From contig NZ_BMFG01000014.1 of the NCBI RefSeq assembly GCF_014638005.1, positions 1 to 44,452 of the forward strand: a stretch of DNA of 44,452 nt. Direction: 5' to 3'. Below the pieces are notes generated by a model. The model worked only from the letters and a program-made list of their open reading frames with translations, did no database searches and was not told the DNA's origin. This stretch comes from Flavobacterium orientale. Lineage in GTDB: Bacteria > Bacteroidota > Bacteroidia > Flavobacteriales > Flavobacteriaceae. Shown piece by piece: positions 7,696-15,674 of the stretch. The first letter of the stretch is position 1, and every line of letters starts with the position of its first letter. The translations under genes were made by a program, and so were the position numbers.

Positions 7696-8309
7696 ATGAA
7701 ATGGACCTACAGTATAAAAAATAAATTGACAGCTTCCGGTGCACTTTTTTCACTTTGTGTATTGGTGTTGTTCAGCAATTACATTGACAGAACTCATACA
7801 GAAAACGTAAAAAAGGCAATCAGCACTTTGTATGAAGACCGATTAATTGCTGAGGAATTTATTTTAAAAATGATTAGTGGTTTTTATCAAATTAAAGAAG
7901 CAATAAATTCTGATTCGACTGATGTTATTAAAATTAACAGTGTAAATAATTTAATTGTGAAGTTGTATCAGCAAGCAATGCCTATCAAAAAACTAAATTT
8001 ACGGCTGTTGAAACAAGCAAAGCAGATGAACTGTTACTTATACTCAAAGAGTTTGAATCCAGTCAACATACTCTTCAAGCAAAATTAGAACATTCGAACA
8101 AGGCGTTAGTAATTCTTAATGAACTTTCTGCAATTCAGTTAGCCGAGTCTAAACAAATCATGGCTCATGCTGAAGAATTGTATCTCTCAGGAAAAACATC
8201 TTCACAGTTTGTTTTTGTTATCATTGTTATCATATTAATCGTACTTCAAGCTCTTGTATTTACTTCTAAAAGTTTAGTTTCAAATACAAAATTTCCAAAT
8301 CTGAACTAG
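7696..8309 (+). pseudogene. Frameshifted four-helix-bundle (4HB_MCP-like) membrane protein
   Basis: The first frame (7696-8088) encodes an N-terminal membrane segment (about 14-30) and a helical region, then goes off-pattern after residue 97. From 7992 the -1 frame continues without stop to TAG at 8307-8309, encoding helical sequence (VETSKADELLLILKEFESS) and a second membrane segment (FVFVIIVIILIVLQALVF). The join lies in a run of six A at 7987-7992; seven A would restore one 204-residue protein. The restored form resembles short flavobacterial MCP four-helix-bundle sensor proteins without signalling domain. It may be a real indel, a sequencing error or a phase-variable homopolymer. Confidence 0.75.
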
Positions 8310-8396
8310 CTAAAACAATATAACCGGAGCACTATTCTATAGTACTATTTCAAAAACTTTCACTTTTGTTAATTCAAAAATCCTTCAATTTCTTTG

Positions 8397-8404
8397 TAAC
8401 TTTG
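8397..8404 (+). promoter_or_regulatory. -7 promoter box of pepD
   Basis: TAACTTTG matches TAnnTTTG. Transcription should begin near 8411, just before the octamer array. The layout (-7 box, array, ATG) is the same as in front of ndh. Confidence 0.6.
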
Positions 8405-8417
8405 TGCCACTAAAAAA

Positions 8418-8457
8418 CCTTAGAGCCTTAGTACCTCAGAAACTTAGAACCTTATAA
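8418..8457 (+). repeat. Degenerate octamer array (5 units) before pepD
   Basis: Five 8-nt units of consensus mCTyAGnn (CCTTAGAG, CCTTAGTA, then variants) cover 40 bp and end 4 bp before the ATG at 8462. Unit CCTTAGTA is shared exactly with the ndh array at 4364-4371. Both arrays have five units and the same distance to the start codon. Confidence 0.85.
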
Positions 8458-8461
8458 AGAA

Positions 8462-9925
8462 ATGAATCAAGAAATCAGAAACCTAGAACCCAAAGCACTT
8501 TGGAATAAATTTGCCGACTTAAACGCTGTTCCACGACCTTCTAAAAAAGAAGAACGTGTGATTGCATTTATGATGGATTTCGGAAAGCAATTAGGCTTAG
8601 AAACTAGTAAAGATGCTGTCGGAAACGTCATCATCAAAAAACCGGCAACTGCAGGATTAGAAAATAGAAAAACCATTGTGATGCAATCGCATTTAGATAT
8701 GGTGCATCAAAAAAATAACGACACTACGTTCGACTTTGATACGCAAGGAATCGAAATGTATGTGGATGGCGATTGGGTTCGTGCCAAAGGAACTACGCTT
8801 GGAGCCGACAACGGTTTGGGAGTAGCAACCATTATGGCGGTTTTAGAAAGTAAAGACATTCCGCATCCGGCAATTGAAGCTCTTTTTACCATTGATGAAG
8901 AAACCGGAATGACCGGAGCAATGGGTTTGAAAGGCGGTTTGTTAAACGGAGAAATTCTCTTGAATTTAGATACAGAAGAAGACGATGAAATCGACATCGG
9001 TTGTGCGGGTGGAGTAGATGTAACTGCTACAAGATCATACGAAGAAGAACCAACTCCCGAAAATTCATTAGCTTTTATCATTACGGTAAAAGGTTTAAAA
9101 GGAGGTCATTCCGGTATGGATATTCACAAAGGATTGGGAAATGCCAACAAAATTATGAACCGTTTGTTATTTGACGGTTTTGAAAATTTTGGTTTGCAAA
9201 TTGCTGAAATTAATGGTGGAAGTTTACGAAATGCCATTCCGAGAGAGAGTGTGGCAAAAGTGATTATTTCGGCTATTTATGAAGGAGCTTTTCAATTGGA
9301 TATGCAAAATATAATTGATAATATTAAAACTGAATTCAAAACCACTGAACCTAATTTAACTATTGAAATTACCGAAACCGAATTACCGGAAAAAGTAATG
9401 GATTTAGGCATTCAAGAAGGATTAATTCGTGCGATTTATGCGGCTCATAACGGCGTTTACCGAATGAGTGCCGACATGGAAGATTTGGTTGAAACTTCCA
9501 ATAATATTGCAAAAGTAACCGTAAAAGAAGGAACTATAACTGTTCAATGTTTGACTCGTTCCTCTGTTGAAACATCCAAATTTGATTTAGCGAATGCCTT
9601 GCGTTCTGCGTTTGAATTAATGGGTTGCGAAGTGACTTTTGGCGGAAGTTATCCGGGTTGGACTCCTAATGTTAATTCTCCAATTTTAGATGTTTTAGTG
9701 AATATTTACGAAAAACAAAATGGTGCAAAACCAAACGTTGTGGCTTGTCACGCCGGATTAGAATGTGGGATTTTAGGAACGAATTACCCCAATATGGATA
9801 TGATTTCGTTTGGACCAACGATTCACGGTGCTCACTCTCCGGATGAAAGAGCTTCGATTTCATCTGCACAAAAATATTGGAAATTTGTGTTGAAAATTTT
9901 GGAGAGTATTCCGGTGAAGAAGTAA
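8462..9925 (+). CDS. pepD: Aminoacyl-histidine dipeptidase (M20 family)
   Basis: 487 residues, the usual length for PepD. Metal and catalytic residues are visible: His77 and Asp79 (QSHLDM), Asp116 (GADNG), the Glu146-Glu147 pair (DEETGM), Asp170 (LNLDTEE), and a C-terminal His in PTIHGAHSPDER. The protein hydrolyses dipeptides, classically Xaa-His, in the cytoplasm. It has its own promoter, an octamer array in the leader, and an intrinsic terminator downstream. Confidence 0.93.
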   Translation: MNQEIRNLEPKALWNKFADLNAVPRPSKKEERVIAFMMDFGKQLGLETSKDAVGNVIIKKPATAGLENRKTIVMQSHLDMVHQKNNDTTFDFDTQGIEMYVDGDWVRAKGTTLGADNGLGVATIMAVLESKDIPHPAIEALFTIDEETGMTGAMGLKGGLLNGEILLNLDTEEDDEIDIGCAGGVDVTATRSYEEEPTPENSLAFIITVKGLKGGHSGMDIHKGLGNANKIMNRLLFDGFENFGLQIAEINGGSLRNAIPRESVAKVIISAIYEGAFQLDMQNIIDNIKTEFKTTEPNLTIEITETELPEKVMDLGIQEGLIRAIYAAHNGVYRMSADMEDLVETSNNIAKVTVKEGTITVQCLTRSSVETSKFDLANALRSAFELMGCEVTFGGSYPGWTPNVNSPILDVLVNIYEKQNGAKPNVVACHAGLECGILGTNYPNMDMISFGPTIHGAHSPDERASISSAQKYWKFVLKILESIPVKK

Positions 9926-9943
9926 GAAAATAGAATAAAGATG

Positions 9944-9970
9944 AAATCCCGATGAAAGTCGGGATTTTTT
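9944..9970 (+). terminator. pepD terminator
   Basis: AATCCCGA (9945-9952) pairs with TCGGGATT (9959-9966) around a 6-nt loop, followed by a T-run. It lies 19 bp after the pepD stop codon. Confidence 0.85.
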
Positions 9971-10142
9971 GTATTCTAAAAATGGTGAGTTACTGTAAAT
10001 AAACTTTTTAACGTAGTGTCTTTCGTTTGCATCTCAAATTAAATTCATATTTTTCCGAATGGAAATAGGTGAACTAAAACTAAGTTATTAAAAAACTAGT
10101 TCTATTTTGCACTAAACCAGACAATTTCGCAAAACTGCTGTC

Positions 10143-10154
10143 GTGCGACTTAAT
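10143..10154 (+). repeat. Left copy of a 12-bp inverted repeat flanking a gene
   Basis: GTGCGACTTAAT at 10143-10154 is the inverse of ATTATGTCGCAC at 11046-11057 with one mismatch. The pair brackets the exported-protein gene at 10154-11029. Short inverted repeats can arise by chance, so a link to movement of this gene is only suggestive. Confidence 0.35.
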
Positions 10155-11029
10155 TATTCCTCAAACATTGCGAGCAAATCTTGCATTAACTTCTTTTTAG
10201 GGATGTTATAAAGAGAAACTTTATCTCCAAATATACTTTCTATAGTAATATATTTTTGGCCTAATAATCTAATTTTATAAGGTCTAAATGAATATTCCCA
10301 TTCTGGCTGAAAATCAAATTTCAAAGTTTCTGATGTTGCGTTGTACCTAGTTCCGTCATATTTATAATCCGCACTTATGATGGTTAAAGAGTTCGTTTCT
10401 GTGAAAATAAAAAGCAAACTAGAAGTTACTATCTTGAATTGAAGAATTTTGCCTACTTGTGCAGCTTCAATAACTTCACGATTTTGAAGACTTAAAATGT
10501 GAAAGGTTCCATTTTCATAAAAATAATCGAATGTGTAATATTGATCCGTATGATGTTCTAATTCTGGGACATCTTTTGGTCGATATATTTTGTTTAGATG
10601 AATGTCTTTTACAAGTTTTGAAGGAGTTGAATTGTACCAAGATAAAAGTCTATCTCGTTCTTTGTCAAGTGACTTTTGATTTAAAATGACATTCTCCACT
10701 AAACTTAAAGTTTTGGATATGTCAGTTTCATATTCTGGTATAAATATATTCAAACCTTTTAGTTTACTTTCTTCTTTTCCGAAATAAGCTTTGAATATTT
10801 TATCTCTGTCTGGCCAAAACCACAAATAAATGCTGTCCTTATAATGAAGTTCTTTCAGTAGTAATTCCACATATTTTGCAGCTATTATATTTTTGTTTAT
10901 ATCTTCTGTGTAATAGGAAGTAGAAGAAATAAGATTCACATTTCCATATGATTTTTGGAAAATCACATTTTTATGTGCACTAACTATTCCAAATGAAAGA
11001 AGGAGTAATATGTTAATGAGTTTTGTCAT
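10154..11029 (-). CDS. Exported protein of unknown function
   Basis: 291 residues. The N-terminus is a signal peptide (MTKLINILLLLSFGIVSA, cleavage after about residue 18). The mature protein has mixed polar sequence with many aromatic residues and no motif or repeat I recognise; it lacks further membrane segments. It stands alone between pepD and a minus-strand pair, with more than 190 bp of spacer on each side and imperfect 12-bp inverted repeats at its borders, so it may be an accessory gene. Confidence 0.65.
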   Translation of the reverse strand: MTKLINILLLLSFGIVSAHKNVIFQKSYGNVNLISSTSYYTEDINKNIIAAKYVELLLKELHYKDSIYLWFWPDRDKIFKAYFGKEESKLKGLNIFIPEYETDISKTLSLVENVILNQKSLDKERDRLLSWYNSTPSKLVKDIHLNKIYRPKDVPELEHHTDQYYTFDYFYENGTFHILSLQNREVIEAAQVGKILQFKIVTSSLLFIFTETNSLTIISADYKYDGTRYNATSETLKFDFQPEWEYSFRPYKIRLLGQKYITIESIFGDKVSLYNIPKKKLMQDLLAMFEE

Positions 11030-11045
11030 TTTAAATGGGGGTCAA

Positions 11046-11057
11046 ATTATGTCGCAC
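11046..11057 (-). repeat. Right copy of a 12-bp inverted repeat flanking a gene
   Basis: ATTATGTCGCAC, the inverse partner of 10143-10154 with one mismatch. It lies 16 bp upstream of the start codon of the exported-protein gene, so it could also be part of its promoter region. Confidence 0.35.
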
Positions 11058-11196
11058 AACTTCTATGTGATTGAAAAATCAGACTTGCCTAACCAATTTA
11101 GGTGTATATGTCAGATATAATCAATTTTTTTGTTTTCCAAATATAAAGAAATAATTACAACTTCTGTTTCCAAAATAAAAGCACAGATTAAAAAAA

Positions 11197-11212
11197 AATC
11201 AGCGAATCAGCG
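11197..11212 (+). repeat. Perfect tandem octamer pair
   Basis: Two copies of AATCAGCG in direct succession, in the spacer just before the 3' end of the DUF6265 gene. It is another short 8-nt tandem in an intergenic region of this window. Confidence 0.5.
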
Positions 11213-11221
11213 GCTTTTTCA

Positions 11222-11680
11222 TCAATTCACTCTCTTAAACGGAAACCCTTGACTCTTCCCATTACCACTAATCTCCGCATACAAACTGTCTTTCTTTACT
11301 AATTTATACGTTATTTTTTTTGGAAAATCGTGTTCAGGATTTTCAAAAACTAAATAATCGGGAGTGGAAGAAGTTAATTTAAAAGCAACCGGTTTTTCTT
11401 CATTTTGATTAGGAACGGTAACAATATAAAATAAATCATTTTCATGTTGAACTAATCGAATGGTTTCTGAAAATAACGTATCATTTTCTTTGATAAAAAA
11501 ACTTTTAGCAGCAAAAACAGAGTCATTTTCGGTTTTCCATTCTTCTGAAAAAACACCGTCAGGCGTGTTGCTTTCCCATCGACCTAAAAACCAATTGGCC
11601 TTTTCGAGTTCGTTGAAAGTGGTTTCTTGTTGACAGGAAATGCAACAAAACAACATAAAAAGGAGATAATTTATTTTCAT
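11222..11680 (-). CDS. DUF6265-like lipoprotein
   Basis: 152 residues with a lipoprotein signal (LLFMLFCCISC, Cys16). The sequence WFLGRWES near 30 and the C-terminal FENPEHDFPKKI match my memory of DUF6265, a small beta-rich family common in Bacteroidetes with no known function. It begins 24 bp after the methyltransferase stop codon on the same strand, so the two may be co-transcribed. Confidence 0.75.
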   Translation of the reverse strand: MKINYLLFMLFCCISCQQETTFNELEKANWFLGRWESNTPDGVFSEEWKTENDSVFAAKSFFIKENDTLFSETIRLVQHENDLFYIVTVPNQNEEKPVAFKLTSSTPDYLVFENPEHDFPKKITYKLVKKDSLYAEISGNGKSQGFPFKRVN

Positions 11681-11704
11681 AGTTTGGTTAATTTCATTTT
11701 ATAG

Positions 11705-12475
11705 TCAAATAGTTTGGCAAACAAAAATTTGCTTTTCTGATTCAGAATGAAAAATATCTTCTTCAAATGAACCAAATTTGTGCAAAATGATAAATTTTTT
11801 CCATCGAAGATACGCATCCAATTCTTGTGGATAATACATTCTCATATCTAAATTTTGAATCGAATCGAACAAACCATTTATAAAATAATGCCATTCTATC
11901 CGATTGATTTGTGTGCCTTTTTCATACTGCATCCGCTGTTTTATCAAAATAGCTCTATCATCTTTGGTGGAAAAGGTTGCAATTTCATTCAATTCTTTTT
12001 CATGTTCAACAATATATTGAATATTTGGATTGTAGCAGTCAAACAAAAATAAGCCATCTTTTTTGATATGTTTTTTTACAACATCAAAAACCGCAAATAA
12101 ATCCTCATTTTGATAGAGATGATGAATGGAATTAAAGGGAATAAAAATGATGTCAAATTTTTCATGTAAATCCAAATGTCTGATATCTGCTTCAATATAG
12201 GTTATTACTTCATTAGCTTGGGCGGCATTAACTTTGGCTTGTTCTAGCATGGAAGGCATGATATCTACCCCGGTTATGTTATATCCTTGCTTTGCAATTT
12301 GAAGTGTTAGTCGTCCTGTTCCGCAACAAAGTTCCAGAATTTTTGCTTCTTTGTCTTTAGGAAACCATTTGGTGTAAAATGGTAAATCATTCAAACCCGT
12401 ATTCATTCCGTCATAAATGTTGGGGCCATAAATTAAATCACCTACTTTATAGTTTGTTTTTATTTTTTCTTTCAA
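11705..12475 (-). CDS. Class I SAM-dependent methyltransferase
   Basis: 256 residues. The SAM-binding motif I is ILELCCGTGRL (46-55), the acidic residue closing strand 2 is Asp71 (GVDIMPSML), and a motif near 99-113 (YIEADIRHLDL) and FDIIFIPFNSIHHL complete the Rossmann fold. The substrate cannot be told from the sequence. The Ser-Ile-His-His segment after motif IV resembles small-molecule methyltransferases rather than DNA or RNA enzymes. It is transcribed divergently from prfA. Confidence 0.85.
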   Translation of the reverse strand: MKEKIKTNYKVGDLIYGPNIYDGMNTGLNDLPFYTKWFPKDKEAKILELCCGTGRLTLQIAKQGYNITGVDIMPSMLEQAKVNAAQANEVITYIEADIRHLDLHEKFDIIFIPFNSIHHLYQNEDLFAVFDVVKKHIKKDGLFLFDCYNPNIQYIVEHEKELNEIATFSTKDDRAILIKQRMQYEKGTQINRIEWHYFINGLFDSIQNLDMRMYYPQELDAYLRWKKFIILHKFGSFEEDIFHSESEKQIFVCQTI

Positions 12476-12590
12476 AATATAATTATTGTTTGAATAAATG
12501 GGTGCTACATTTTACTAAAGTACTAAATTTGATTTATATTTTTCAATCAAACAATTTTTGAGTTTATAAAGTTGCATTGACCTACTGAAT

Positions 12591-12628
12591 ATTTTGTTTT
12601 CAACTTGAAACAAAATATCGTACTTTTG
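12591..12628 (+). promoter_or_regulatory. prfA promoter with near-perfect palindrome
   Basis: TACTTTTG at 12621-12628 is a consensus -7 box. Just upstream, ATTTTGTTT (12591-12599) and AAACAAAAT (12608-12616) form a perfect 9-bp inverted repeat, and the inner bases TCAA and TTGA pair as well. The palindrome covers about -44 to -19, which would overlap a repressor or activator site. It lies between divergent genes, so it is not a terminator. Confidence 0.6.
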
Positions 12629-12653
12629 CACTCCAAAATAGAGTACTACAACT

Positions 12654-13727
12654 ATGTTAGACAGATTACAATATGTAAAACAACGTTTCGACGAGATATC
12701 AGATTTGATTATTCAGCCTGATGTGATTGCCGATCAGAAGCGTTATGTGCAATTGAACCAAGAATATAAAACCTTAAAAGGTCTTGTGGATAAGCGTGAA
12801 GAATACATCCGTTTGACACAAAGCATTGAAGAAGCCAACGAAATTATTGCCGATGGTTCGGATGCTGAAATGGTTGAAATGGCCAAAATGGAATTGGATG
12901 ATGCTAAAGAACGCATGCCACAATTGGAAGAAGAAATCAAGTTTATGTTGATTCCGAAAGATCCCGAAGATGCCAAAAATGTGATGGTTGAAATTCGTGC
13001 CGGAACGGGTGGGGATGAAGCTTCTATTTTTGCCGGAGATTTATACAGAATGTACACTAAATATTGCGAAGGTCGTGGTTGGAGAACTTCTTTAGTAGAC
13101 ATGAACGAAGGAACTGCAGGAGGTTTTAAAGAGGTGATTTTTGAAGTAACCGGAGAAGATGTTTACGGAACATTGAAATTTGAAGCCGGAGTTCATCGTG
13201 TGCAACGTGTTCCGCAAACGGAAACACAAGGTCGAGTTCACACGTCTGCAGCAACTGTAATGGTTTTACCGGAAGCGGAAGAGTTCGACGTTCAAATTGA
13301 CATGAATGATGTTCGTATTGATTATTTCTGTTCGTCAGGTCCAGGAGGTCAATCTGTGAATACGACAAAGTCGGCTGTACGGATGACGCATATTCCAACC
13401 GGATTGGTGGCTCAATGTCAGGATGAAAAATCTCAACACAAAAATAAAGATAAAGCATTAACGGTTTTGCGTTCGCGTTTGTATGAAATGGAATTGGCTA
13501 AAAAGCAAGCGGAAGATGCAACCAAACGTACTTCGCAAGTAAGTAGTGGCGACCGTTCAGCAAAAATTAGAACATACAATTATGCTCAAGGAAGAATTAC
13601 CGATCACCGAATTGGGTTGAGTATTTTTGACTTAGACGGATTTATGAACGGAAATATTCAGAAGATGATCGAAGAGTTGCAATTAGTGAGCAACACCGAA
13701 AAATTAAAAGAATCGGAAGTATTTTAA
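12654..13727 (+). CDS. prfA: Peptide chain release factor 1
   Basis: 357 residues. The codon-recognition tripeptide is Pro187-Gln188-Thr189 (the PxT of RF1, reading UAA and UAG) within [18 protein letters not shown], and the catalytic GGQ is at 231-233 in [12 protein letters not shown]. An N-terminal helical domain occupies about 1-100. Length is standard. No upstream hemK/prmC is present, so the gene stands alone with its own promoter and a strong terminator. It is essential for translation termination. Confidence 0.96.
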   Translation: MLDRLQYVKQRFDEISDLIIQPDVIADQKRYVQLNQEYKTLKGLVDKREEYIRLTQSIEEANEIIADGSDAEMVEMAKMELDDAKERMPQLEEEIKFMLIPKDPEDAKNVMVEIRAGTGGDEASIFAGDLYRMYTKYCEGRGWRTSLVDMNEGTAGGFKEVIFEVTGEDVYGTLKFEAGVHRVQRVPQTETQGRVHTSAATVMVLPEAEEFDVQIDMNDVRIDYFCSSGPGGQSVNTTKSAVRMTHIPTGLVAQCQDEKSQHKNKDKALTVLRSRLYEMELAKKQAEDATKRTSQVSSGDRSAKIRTYNYAQGRITDHRIGLSIFDLDGFMNGNIQKMIEELQLVSNTEKLKESEVF

Positions 13728-13733
13728 ATAAAA

Positions 13734-13762
13734 AAAACGGAGCCAATTTGGCTCCGTTTTTC
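13734..13762. terminator. Bidirectional terminator between prfA and the small-protein operon
   Basis: ACGGAGCCAA (13737-13746) pairs with TTGGCTCCGT (13748-13757), with A-rich sequence on the left and a T-run on the right. It can end transcription of prfA and of the convergent seven-gene operon. Confidence 0.9.
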
Positions 13763-13779
13763 TTTCACAAAAGAGTAGG

Positions 13780-14442
13780 TTATTCTTTTGCTTCAGCGTT
13801 TTCTTCAGCTTTTGCTCCCATTCTGTTTACGGTATACATTGGTGCAAATTTAATTTTAAGACCTGCAATTTTCATATTATCAGATGAAGTTAAACCTTCT
13901 TTTTCAACGGTATTTTTTCGAGTACCTAATGCTTCATAAAGCATTTTGATTTCATCCCAATCTTCTCTTGAATACTTATCCTTATTATCTGCAACTGTAT
14001 TTACAAAAGTATCAAACGTGTTAAGAATGTTATCTTTGTTAACCCAGCTAAAGTCCATATCGTTACCAATTTCTCTACCATTAAAAAGTGAACTTCTCAA
14101 TTTTGCTTTAGCATTCTGAGCTTCCATAGTTTGTCTTATGGCTAGATAGTTCATTTTGTATTCTTCATATTTTTTTGAAGATTCATCAACTTTATTATCC
14201 CATTCCATTCTGTCTTCTACATTTTCTAATGCGGTTTCTGCTTGTATTTTTTTATCAATATAAGTGTTTTCAACAGATTCCCAGCTTTCTGACATGTTTT
14301 CAGCAGCAACACCGCTAAGCGAGTCAACATAGCTTGTAAAATTGTTTACGGCTTTGTCAGCTTGTGTTTTCTTTTCATCAGTACACGAGCCAAATGTAAC
14401 AGCAACTATTGATGCTACAAAAAGAGTTTTTAAATTTTTCAT
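13780..14442 (-). CDS. Lipoprotein, last gene of stress operon
   Basis: 220 residues with lipobox VTFGSC (Cys20). The mature part is highly charged and predicted helical, with repeated spacing of Trp residues (ESWESVENTYIDKKI, SREDWDEIKML). It may belong to a DUF6565-like Bacteroidetes lipoprotein family, but I am not sure. It is the seventh gene of an operon that starts at 16860, with 16 bp to the preceding gene, and ends at a bidirectional terminator. Confidence 0.75.
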   Translation of the reverse strand: MKNLKTLFVASIVAVTFGSCTDEKKTQADKAVNNFTSYVDSLSGVAAENMSESWESVENTYIDKKIQAETALENVEDRMEWDNKVDESSKKYEEYKMNYLAIRQTMEAQNAKAKLRSSLFNGREIGNDMDFSWVNKDNILNTFDTFVNTVADNKDKYSREDWDEIKMLYEALGTRKNTVEKEGLTSSDNMKIAGLKIKFAPMYTVNRMGAKAEENAEAKE

Positions 14443-14458
14443 TTTTTTTAATTTTTGG

Positions 14459-14803
14459 TTATAATTCGGTTTGAGTTTTTGTGTTTTTCTTTGTTAAATA
14501 ACTGGTTACGATAAACTGTAAAACATTTCCAATTATTTTTTTTATTGAACTATCTGATTTTCCAATGACCACTTTTTTTGAGACATAGCCGCCAATAATA
14601 CTTAGTATAGTGGACATCAGGTTTTCTTTATTAATAAAAGTTTGATAGAATCCATTTAGACCTTCTTGAACTATATTGGTGGGTGACATACTGTATTTAA
14701 CAGCATGAAATTGTTGTTTTAGTTCAACTAATTCTTGATTGTGTTGAAGAGTTAATTCTGCAATTCTCTGATCTAATAATTCGGTTTGATTTAACTTTTT
14801 CAT
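14459..14803 (-). CDS. Small coiled-coil protein with hydrophobic middle
   Basis: 114 residues. A coiled-coil-like N-terminus (QTELLDQRIAELTLQHNQEL) is followed by a moderately hydrophobic stretch (about 64-83, LMSTILSIIGGYVSKKVVIG) and a second near 88-103. It lies 6 bp from the holin-like gene on one side and 16 bp from the lipoprotein on the other, so it belongs to the same operon. I do not recognise the family. Confidence 0.65.
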   Translation of the reverse strand: MKKLNQTELLDQRIAELTLQHNQELVELKQQFHAVKYSMSPTNIVQEGLNGFYQTFINKENLMSTILSIIGGYVSKKVVIGKSDSSIKKIIGNVLQFIVTSYLTKKNTKTQTEL

Positions 14804-14809
14804 AGTTGT

Positions 14810-15196
14810 CTATTTTGAATTATTGATTTGAGTTTCAAGATTTTTTTGGTATCGCTTCTTCATCAATTTTCCAACAACTAAGTTATCAATTGGAATTTTT
14901 ATCAATGATTTTCTGAAAACATAAACTACTATTCCCAACACAACATAAAAACCCGAAATGATAAAAAAACCTAGAGCAATGTCATCTAACATATTTCCAA
15001 TAACAAGAGCAATTCCGATATTAACAAATAAGGTAAATATAGCCACAATGAAAGCCAATGAAGCAACAACAGCTAGTGATGAAATTACATCAGAAGATTT
15101 GTCTATAGCATTCAATTTAAGAAGTTCAACACTTGTTCTTGAATACTGTTCTGCTTTATCATAAAGTTTTTCAATATTTGTGGCTATATTCTCCAT
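14810..15196 (-). CDS. Phage-holin-like (holin superfamily III) membrane protein
   Basis: 128 residues with two strong membrane segments (about 40-66 and 72-94) separated by a short turn, a helical N-terminus and a basic C-terminus. This is the layout of Actinobacterial Holin-X/phage holin family proteins that are chromosomal in many Bacteroidetes. No lysis or phage genes are nearby, so a structural or stress role in the membrane is more likely than lysis. It is fifth in the seven-gene operon, 9 bp after YtxH. Confidence 0.78.
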   Translation of the reverse strand: MENIATNIEKLYDKAEQYSRTSVELLKLNAIDKSSDVISSLAVVASLAFIVAIFTLFVNIGIALVIGNMLDDIALGFFIISGFYVVLGIVVYVFRKSLIKIPIDNLVVGKLMKKRYQKNLETQINNSK

Positions 15197-15205
15197 AAGG
15201 TTTTA

Positions 15206-15475
15206 TTATTTGTTTAACTCGCGATTAAATTTTTCCAAATTTGCTTTTCCTTCATCCACAATTTCTCCTGCTTTTGAAGATAGATTGTGATATTGATCTT
15301 CAACAGAACTTAAAAAATCATTAAAACTATGTTTTACATTGTTTTTTAAATCGTTGCTTTTGTCTGCAATTTTTTTTCTGGTGTTTACACCTTTATCCGG
15401 TGCAAATAATACACCTAAAATTGCTCCTGCGGCCAAACCGCCTAAAACTCCTAATACTACATTTCCTGATTTCAT
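15206..15475 (-). CDS. YtxH domain protein
   Basis: 89 residues. The N-terminal glycine-rich membrane segment (VVLGVLGGLAAGAILGVLFAP) followed by DKGVNTRKKIADKS is the YtxH signature. The rest is an amphipathic helix. In Bacillus the family is under general stress control. It sits 20 bp after the Lmo0937-type gene in the same operon. Confidence 0.88.
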   Translation of the reverse strand: MKSGNVVLGVLGGLAAGAILGVLFAPDKGVNTRKKIADKSNDLKNNVKHSFNDFLSSVEDQYHNLSSKAGEIVDEGKANLEKFNRELNK

Positions 15476-15495
15476 AATAATTATATTTAAATGGT

Positions 15496-15648
15496 TTATA
15501 TTTTACTTCCTTTAATAAGTCTGAATAATATAGCAATGACTGCTATAACTAATAATATGTGTATAATTGATCCTATGCTGTAGACAAAAAATCCTAGAGC
15601 CCAAAGTATCACTAATATTATTGCGATGGTGTATAATAAGTTTGACAT
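15496..15648 (-). CDS. Lmo0937 family small membrane protein
   Basis: A 50-residue protein beginning MSNLLYTIAIILVILWALGF, with two short membrane segments (about 4-24 and 26-44) and the IIHILLVIAVIAILFRLI end typical of the Lmo0937 family. The Listeria namesake is a general-stress gene. The start at 15648 lies 26 bp after the barrel-protein stop, and the stop lies 20 bp before ytxH, so it fills an otherwise empty operon gap. Size alone makes it easy to miss. Confidence 0.85.
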   Translation of the reverse strand: MSNLLYTIAIILVILWALGFFVYSIGSIIHILLVIAVIAILFRLIKGSKI

Positions 15649-15674
15649 AATGACTATTTTTTTAAGGTTATTAA

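Noticed and set aside
7987..7993. Classical A AAA AAC -1 slippery heptamer in the sensor-like gene
   Set aside because: The zero-frame codons do not fall in the X XXY YYZ register required, so only simple slippage on AAA AAA would apply. A plain indel is the simpler explanation.
14810..15196. Prophage remnant suggested by a holin-like gene
   Set aside because: No other phage genes are nearby, and the gene is embedded in an operon of small envelope and stress proteins that is typical of chromosomal holin-superfamily III members.
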